This document shows, one piece after another, positions 59,513 to 64,000 of a stretch of DNA of 64,000 bases. The notes below the pieces were generated by a model. The model was not told where the DNA came from. It saw nothing but the letters and a program-made list of their open reading frames with translations, and ran no database searches. How positions within the stretch are numbered: the stretch's first letter is position 1; every line of letters begins with the position of its first letter. Both the position numbers and the translations under genes were made by a program. Location: assembly GCA_033980235.1 (NCBI GenBank), contig CM067075.1, forward strand, positions 20,410,844 through 20,474,843. The letters are read 5' to 3'. The stretch is from Diadema setosum. Taxonomy: Eukaryota; Echinodermata; Echinoidea; Diadematoida; Diadematidae.

Positions 59513-60186
59513 TTAACCCATAAACTGCTAAAGCCACTTTAGTGGCCTTAAGCTACATTTTGTGTCTTTTTGTTATTAAGTATAAGTGAAAACCTACAAT
59601 TGTATGTTTTTTCACTTTAACACATTTATTTTTTAAATTAACTAGAGCAGAAAAAAAAAATCAGTTTTTTTCATAAAAGTAAAATTTTGCAGCCAAAAAT
59701 AATGTCAAAATATTCATTTTTGCACAAAGTACCAGAGAAAATCATAATTGATGGGACTACACAGACATTGATGACATGACTAACAATTATGCAAGTATCT
59801 CAGCAGTGAAAAGAGATAAATACATAAGAAGTACTTGAAATGTTTGTATTGGTGTCCTGAGATTAATTAAAATCAGGTAGAAATTTTGGAATACCATCCA
59901 TGAAAGTTTGAAATACAGATATTGTAACTTTTTGTATTTTTTACAAATATTATGGCATTTTTCAATCTGAAAATTTGTGTTTGGCATAGAATATGAAAAA
60001 TATATTTGAAATTTATCAAAAGGAAATTGTGTGTAGTGTTTGTTAAAATTTTCTATCTATCCTCTTCAAAATGAGGTATGAAATGACATGAACACTAGAA
60101 ATATGATAAGTAATTTCCAAAATATTTGTGTAGCCCCAAAACTAGAAATATGCTAAAAATACCCTTGGCAGTTTATTATGGGTTAA
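59513..60186. mobile_element. Non-autonomous piggyBac-like element
   Basis: TTAA|CCCATAAACTGC at the left (59513) and GCAGTTTATTATGGG|TTAA at the right (60186) are inverse ends flanked by the TTAA target duplication that piggyBac elements make; CCC..GGG termini also fit. The 0.67-kb AT-rich interior encodes nothing recognisable. Confidence 0.65.
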
Positions 60187-61226
60187 TGTTATTTCTGGTC
60201 AAGGAAAATAACAATGATCTTGAAATCATGTTGTTTGTAATATTGCTCTGTGGCTAATGCATGGTGCAGTTGTAAACTCCTAGCTACAATTTACTGTCCC
60301 TGCCTGTCATCCAATCACAGTCTCAAGGCCCTTCATCATCAATTCTTTCTATCAACTAGAGAGTACTTCATAGTCTAATTCCTGTGCTCACATTTTTGAA
60401 GATAGAATAGAAATTTTAGTAACTCTGAGATAGTAATTCTATTTTTTTTTTCATGTTTCCAGATATTTGAACATACCTGTACTTGATTTTTCATCTGATT
60501 TGACCAAAGTGTGCAAGGTGAACTTAAATTTACTGAGAATAGAATCAGTTCATTTCACACAAGTTTATCAGTACTAATGATGGAAATTTATCTTGGTCTC
60601 ATTTTTACTTATTATCAATACAAAAGGTGTAATTTTATTTTGCCAGTAAAGCAAAACAGGGTTTAATGATAATAAATTTGAACTCAGACATGTGATGAAG
60701 GTCAGTAATACTAGAATAAGCTACATTGTACAAGTATATTGAGTAATTACCATTTGATTCTGAAGTACAGTGTAGATCTAGTAACGGCTAAAAGACAGCA
60801 AGTAATGAAAAGATAGAATTCAGTGAGTACATAGAATTCAGTGAGTCAAATCACTAGGATAATCTTGAGAGACTTGACTAACATGTGTTGTTCTCATCTG
60901 GAAGGTCAAATTTCAGACTTTCTCAAATGTCAAAGCAGAGAACTCTTCAAGGGCAATAAGAGAAATGTGACCAAACTTTGAAGACTACAACCTCGTTAGT
61001 TTACATGTAGAAGATGCAATACGTGTCGTGAAGGTTAGACAAAATAATGTCATGTTTTGGAAGGAGGACTGGGTAGGGGCCTATGTTTATGTAGACAGGT
61101 GCCTCCATTGACATATTGTATCATCATTTTTTTTTCTTTGAATTCATGTTACTGGTTGTTTGTTATTCATGCCACAATTTGTGTTCTCTATGACAACAGA
61201 TTCAAGAATCTAGCATCAAACCAGCA
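60187..61226 (+). promoter_or_regulatory. Region upstream of MMADHC
   Basis: Holds the 5' UTR and presumably the promoter of MMADHC. No TATA box or other clear core element stands out, and the transcription start cannot be placed. Confidence 0.3.
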
Positions 61227-61235
61227 ATGGCGAAG
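61227..61235 (+). CDS. MMADHC: MMADHC coding exon 1 (three codons)
   Basis: ATGGCGAAG then GTAGGC. Three codons joined in phase 0 to exon 2 give MAKLITRT, matching the MAN start of vertebrate proteins. The rest of the exon upstream would be 5' UTR. Confidence 0.7.
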
Positions 61236-63096
61236 GTAGGCAGTTTCTTTGATATTTAAAATTTCTTCAGATATACGTATACTGATACAACTATCATTTG
61301 ATGAGTATAAACATGCCTTGATTCTTCCTAATTCCTATTCTTTAGTTATCATATCCATGTTTAAGACTGTGAATGATTTCTGTGATACACTTGGAAAGTT
61401 ATGAGGTAAATTCTACCTGCAACTGCACATTCTTCCCGACACCATAATGCACAGAATTTTTTTTAGTTTTTGAGTTGGTAGTCAGGCATGATATTTAATT
61501 GTACAACTGATGCAGTTCCCTACTTTTTGTATGTTAGGAGATCCTTGTGCAGCAAGTCAAGAAATGTAGAACTGAATATGATAGTCAAAGAGAAGCTGAC
61601 TTGTAAGTTTTTATTTTCAGAACATATTGAAACAGGGATGCCAGTTTTCAGGCAAAAGCCTTACGTAATTCAGGCCCTGGCATTTTCAAAGGTTCAGGCT
61701 TTTTCATGTACAAAGGAGCTTCAGGGCCTCTCTTTCATTCTTACTGGCATCCCTGTTGAAAGTATCAACTTTAAAAAAAAAGAGAAATTGTGAGCTCAAC
61801 TGATGTGACAACAGAGGGAAAAAAAAAGACATAAAATGTGCAGTCTACATTTAAATTTTCATATGCTAAATGTACATACATGTATGGTACATGTGCTAGG
61901 CAAGTTAAAAAAATATGCTGATGACATCTCCCAGAAATATGATGACAGTACTAGTGTCTGTTGGCATAGACCATGTGTTTTGATGTGAAGACATGTACTA
62001 TTTTGTATGTCCCTAATGTACAACTGGATATATTTAAATCTCTTGATATACCATTTCTTGCAGCTGATAACTCGCACTGGCTACTTGGCCTATTCTTCAA
62101 GTTTACGTTCCTTCCGCTCCGCAATCACTCAGTGCCACCGCTCCTTCTCAGAGTCCATCAAACACAAGCAAAACAGAGGGGAGGAGGAGCAGGGCGTACC
62201 CTACACCATGTGGCCGGACTCCAAACTTGGGCCGCTCGCCCCCCAGGACCCACGCTTCCCCCTCCCTGGAAACGTGGGACTGGTGACAAAACCCCAGCAG
62301 ACTTCACCAGAGGTATTAATAGAGATTGCCTTTAGTCTGTACAATAGTTTGTATGGGGCAAACCTGATTAACAAACGTGGCTACCCAATGTTTCAGGTTG
62401 TTGTTGATGTTTTTTTGTATTGCGTTGTATGTACAATCTCTGCTGTAATATGGCAATACAAAAGAAGGAAAACAGCAGAAAAGGGTACCGGGTATGTCCA
62501 TACTAAACAAAAAAAGATAATTGGTAAAAATAATCATTTGTTGTCTTTTGGAGTTCCAACTTTTAGATTGCTTTGGAACATATTTTGTTATAGAGGTGTA
62601 TATTTAGTTGAATGATACAAGTAGATTACATTTAGTCTGTAAAAGTAAGATCAAATTCAGTCTAATAATTTTGTTGATAAAGGTAGTAATTACATCTTTA
62701 TTACTTTTTAGACCTTCAGATCAATGAATAAGAAGCATTATGGGAGTGAGTTTACTACGCATGGACTAGTTTTATCCATTGCTCATCTTTTATGTGTTGT
62801 CCATATGACTTATCTGAGATTGAGAGAGATAGGAGACAATTTAAGAATTTCTCAAGTGTTTTCAACAAAAAATAGGCAGATTCATCTGCCTGTTTGACAC
62901 ATACTGTCCAGATACAAATTACTTGTTGAAGATTACGAGATGTGGAAATTTAGGGGAAAGACACCAGTGTAATGTGAGTATTCTCTCTTCTTGCTAGATT
63001 CCCAGTTCCTCTGCTGGCCCAGACATCCTTACCCAGCCTTTATCCTCTGACAGACATGCCCTCGTGTGGGCTTACTACGTCCAGGCAGTGTCAGAG
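61227..63096 (+). CDS. MMADHC: MMADHC (cobalamin trafficking protein CblD), first three coding exons
   Basis: Exons 61227-61235 (MAK), 62064-62312 and 62998-63096, all phase 0, give 119 codons; later exons lie beyond the window. The family protein directs cob(II)alamin, with MMACHC, to methionine synthase in the cytosol and methylmalonyl-CoA mutase in mitochondria. The start MAKLITRTGYLAYSSSLRSF is basic and Ser-rich like a mitochondrial targeting sequence. The family-specific blocks are TMWPDSKLGPLAPQDPRFPL with PGNVGL next, and DILTQPLSSDRHALVWAYYV, which align with [20 protein letters not shown] and VLAEPLSSERHEF of vertebrate MMADHC as I recall them. The cobalamin-binding nitroreductase-like domain is not reached. 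Unrelated to the receptor array. Confidence 0.88.
62064..62312 (+). CDS. MMADHC: MMADHC coding exon 2
   Basis: Acceptor TTTCTTGCAG, donor GTATTA, 249 bases, phase 0-0. It carries the targeting region, an acidic GEEEQG linker and the WPDSKLGPLAPQDPRFPLPG block. GC content is visibly higher than in the flanking introns. Confidence 0.88.
62998..63096 (+). CDS. MMADHC: MMADHC coding exon 3
   Basis: Acceptor TTCTTGCTAG, donor GTAAGA, 99 bases, phase 0-0. It encodes IPSSSAGPDILTQPLSSDRH followed by ALVWAYYVQAVSE. Confidence 0.87.
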
Positions 63097-63395
63097 GTAA
63101 GAACAGTATTAAATGCAACACTGATATATGCTTTTGACATACTGTACGTGATAGTAAAGTATCGGAAAGTTACTTCCATGCAGTTAGCGAGTGTGGCACT
63201 TCGCCTTATACATGTACCATGATTGTCCATTTGTAGTAATTTTTCCACAAAGTAAATCAGATGTTTACATAGTTATGAAACTGTGCACAAAACTGTGAGG
63301 AATTTGTGATGCACATTTGACCAGCTGCACCGATGTACATGTAGAGTGCCAAAGATTGTGAATTTGCAAAGACCTTCTTCTATGGAACCTCTTCA

Positions 63396-63990
63396 ATGGA
63401 GCTGTGTCTATGCTTTAGTTGCATGATCTGTACGTGTATGTGCCACATGATTTGCCAGCACAAAGTGTAAGGATCTTGTGAACTTTTTGGTGTTGTTTTA
63501 TTCGGCATGACTTAGTAAATAACTGTTGATAGATACAATGTATAGCAACATTGACTTGCCCATCAAAGTCTGTGCCTCTTCATTTGTTTGAAACTTTACT
63601 AGTTTATTCAAATTCCATATCCAAGAGCATTTTTTTAGTCAGACAATAGCCCAAGCTAATTAGCAGCCAGAAAACTCTCTCTTTTATCTGGTATGATATA
63701 ATTTGTTTGTAAGGAACTTTGGATATTTAATCATATAAGTATGGAGCTGTGTCTATGCTTTACAAATTGTAGTTGTATGATTTGTATAAGGCACATGATT
63801 TGCCAGCCCTAAGTGTAAGAATGATGTGAACTCTTTTGCTGTTGTTTTATTTAGCATGACTTACATGTAGTTACTAAACTATTGACAGATACATTTGTAT
63901 GGCAGCATGACGCATATCGACTTGCCCATTTAAGTCTGTGCCTGTTCATTTGTTTGAAACTTCACTAGTTTATCAAAATTCCATACCCAA
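63396..63990. repeat. Direct duplication in MMADHC intron 3
   Basis: A block of about 225 bases starting ATGGAGCTGTGTCTATGCTT at 63396 recurs at 63741, 345 bases later, with words such as CACATGATTTGCCAGC and CATTTGTTTGAAACTT in the same order. The copies are diverged and the second reaches nearly to the window end. Confidence 0.75.
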
Positions 63991-64000
63991 ACATTAGCCC

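Overview
This is nuclear DNA from a multicellular animal. It is AT-rich, genes are split into short exons by kilobase introns with GT..AG borders, and it is full of microsatellites, inverted-repeat elements and retroelement debris. The domain content (expanded SRCR and Ig-like receptors, a Penelope-like retroelement) fits an invertebrate deuterostome, most likely an echinoderm such as a sea urchin. Amphioxus cannot be excluded from the sequence alone.

From 1 to about 54 kb the window is a tandem array of one gene family, all on the + strand, with a period of about 14.6-17.6 kb. I call the copies A (3' end only, 451-2522), B (10283-20170), C (25968-34664) and D (42006-50834). I assembled each full copy from eight exons: signal peptide, first half of an Ig domain, a tiny Cys-rich exon, an SRCR domain, second half of the Ig domain, two related four-cysteine Ig-like domains, and a transmembrane segment with a very short tail. 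Every intron is phase 1, so any internal exon whose length is a multiple of three can be skipped or shuffled without losing frame. The predicted products are small type I membrane receptors of about 500 residues with no tail signalling motif, probably innate-immune or recognition molecules.

Copies differ in informative ways. B has a frame-breaking 85-base Cys-rich exon and several private insertions (a LINE fragment and a nested DNA element). C has lost the splice donor of its Ig-half exon. The 3' halves and downstream flanks of A and D are nearly identical, while C has an A/D-type gene body joined to a B-type downstream flank, which points to unequal exchange or gene conversion.

Between C and D lies a dead, 5'-truncated Penelope-like element (37931-40248, coding strand minus). 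It keeps reverse transcriptase and GIY-YIG endonuclease sequence and is bounded by 0.55-kb inverted copies of its own 3' end. Each inverted arm contains a complete-looking type I hammerhead ribozyme with all core bases and a 10-bp stem I.

From about 54 kb the array ends. 54-61 kb holds no gene I recognise but has several inverted-repeat elements, including a piggyBac-like TTAA-flanked element and a palindromic satellite. From 61227 to the window end are the first three coding exons of MMADHC (cobalamin trafficking protein CblD) on the + strand; the rest lies outside the window.
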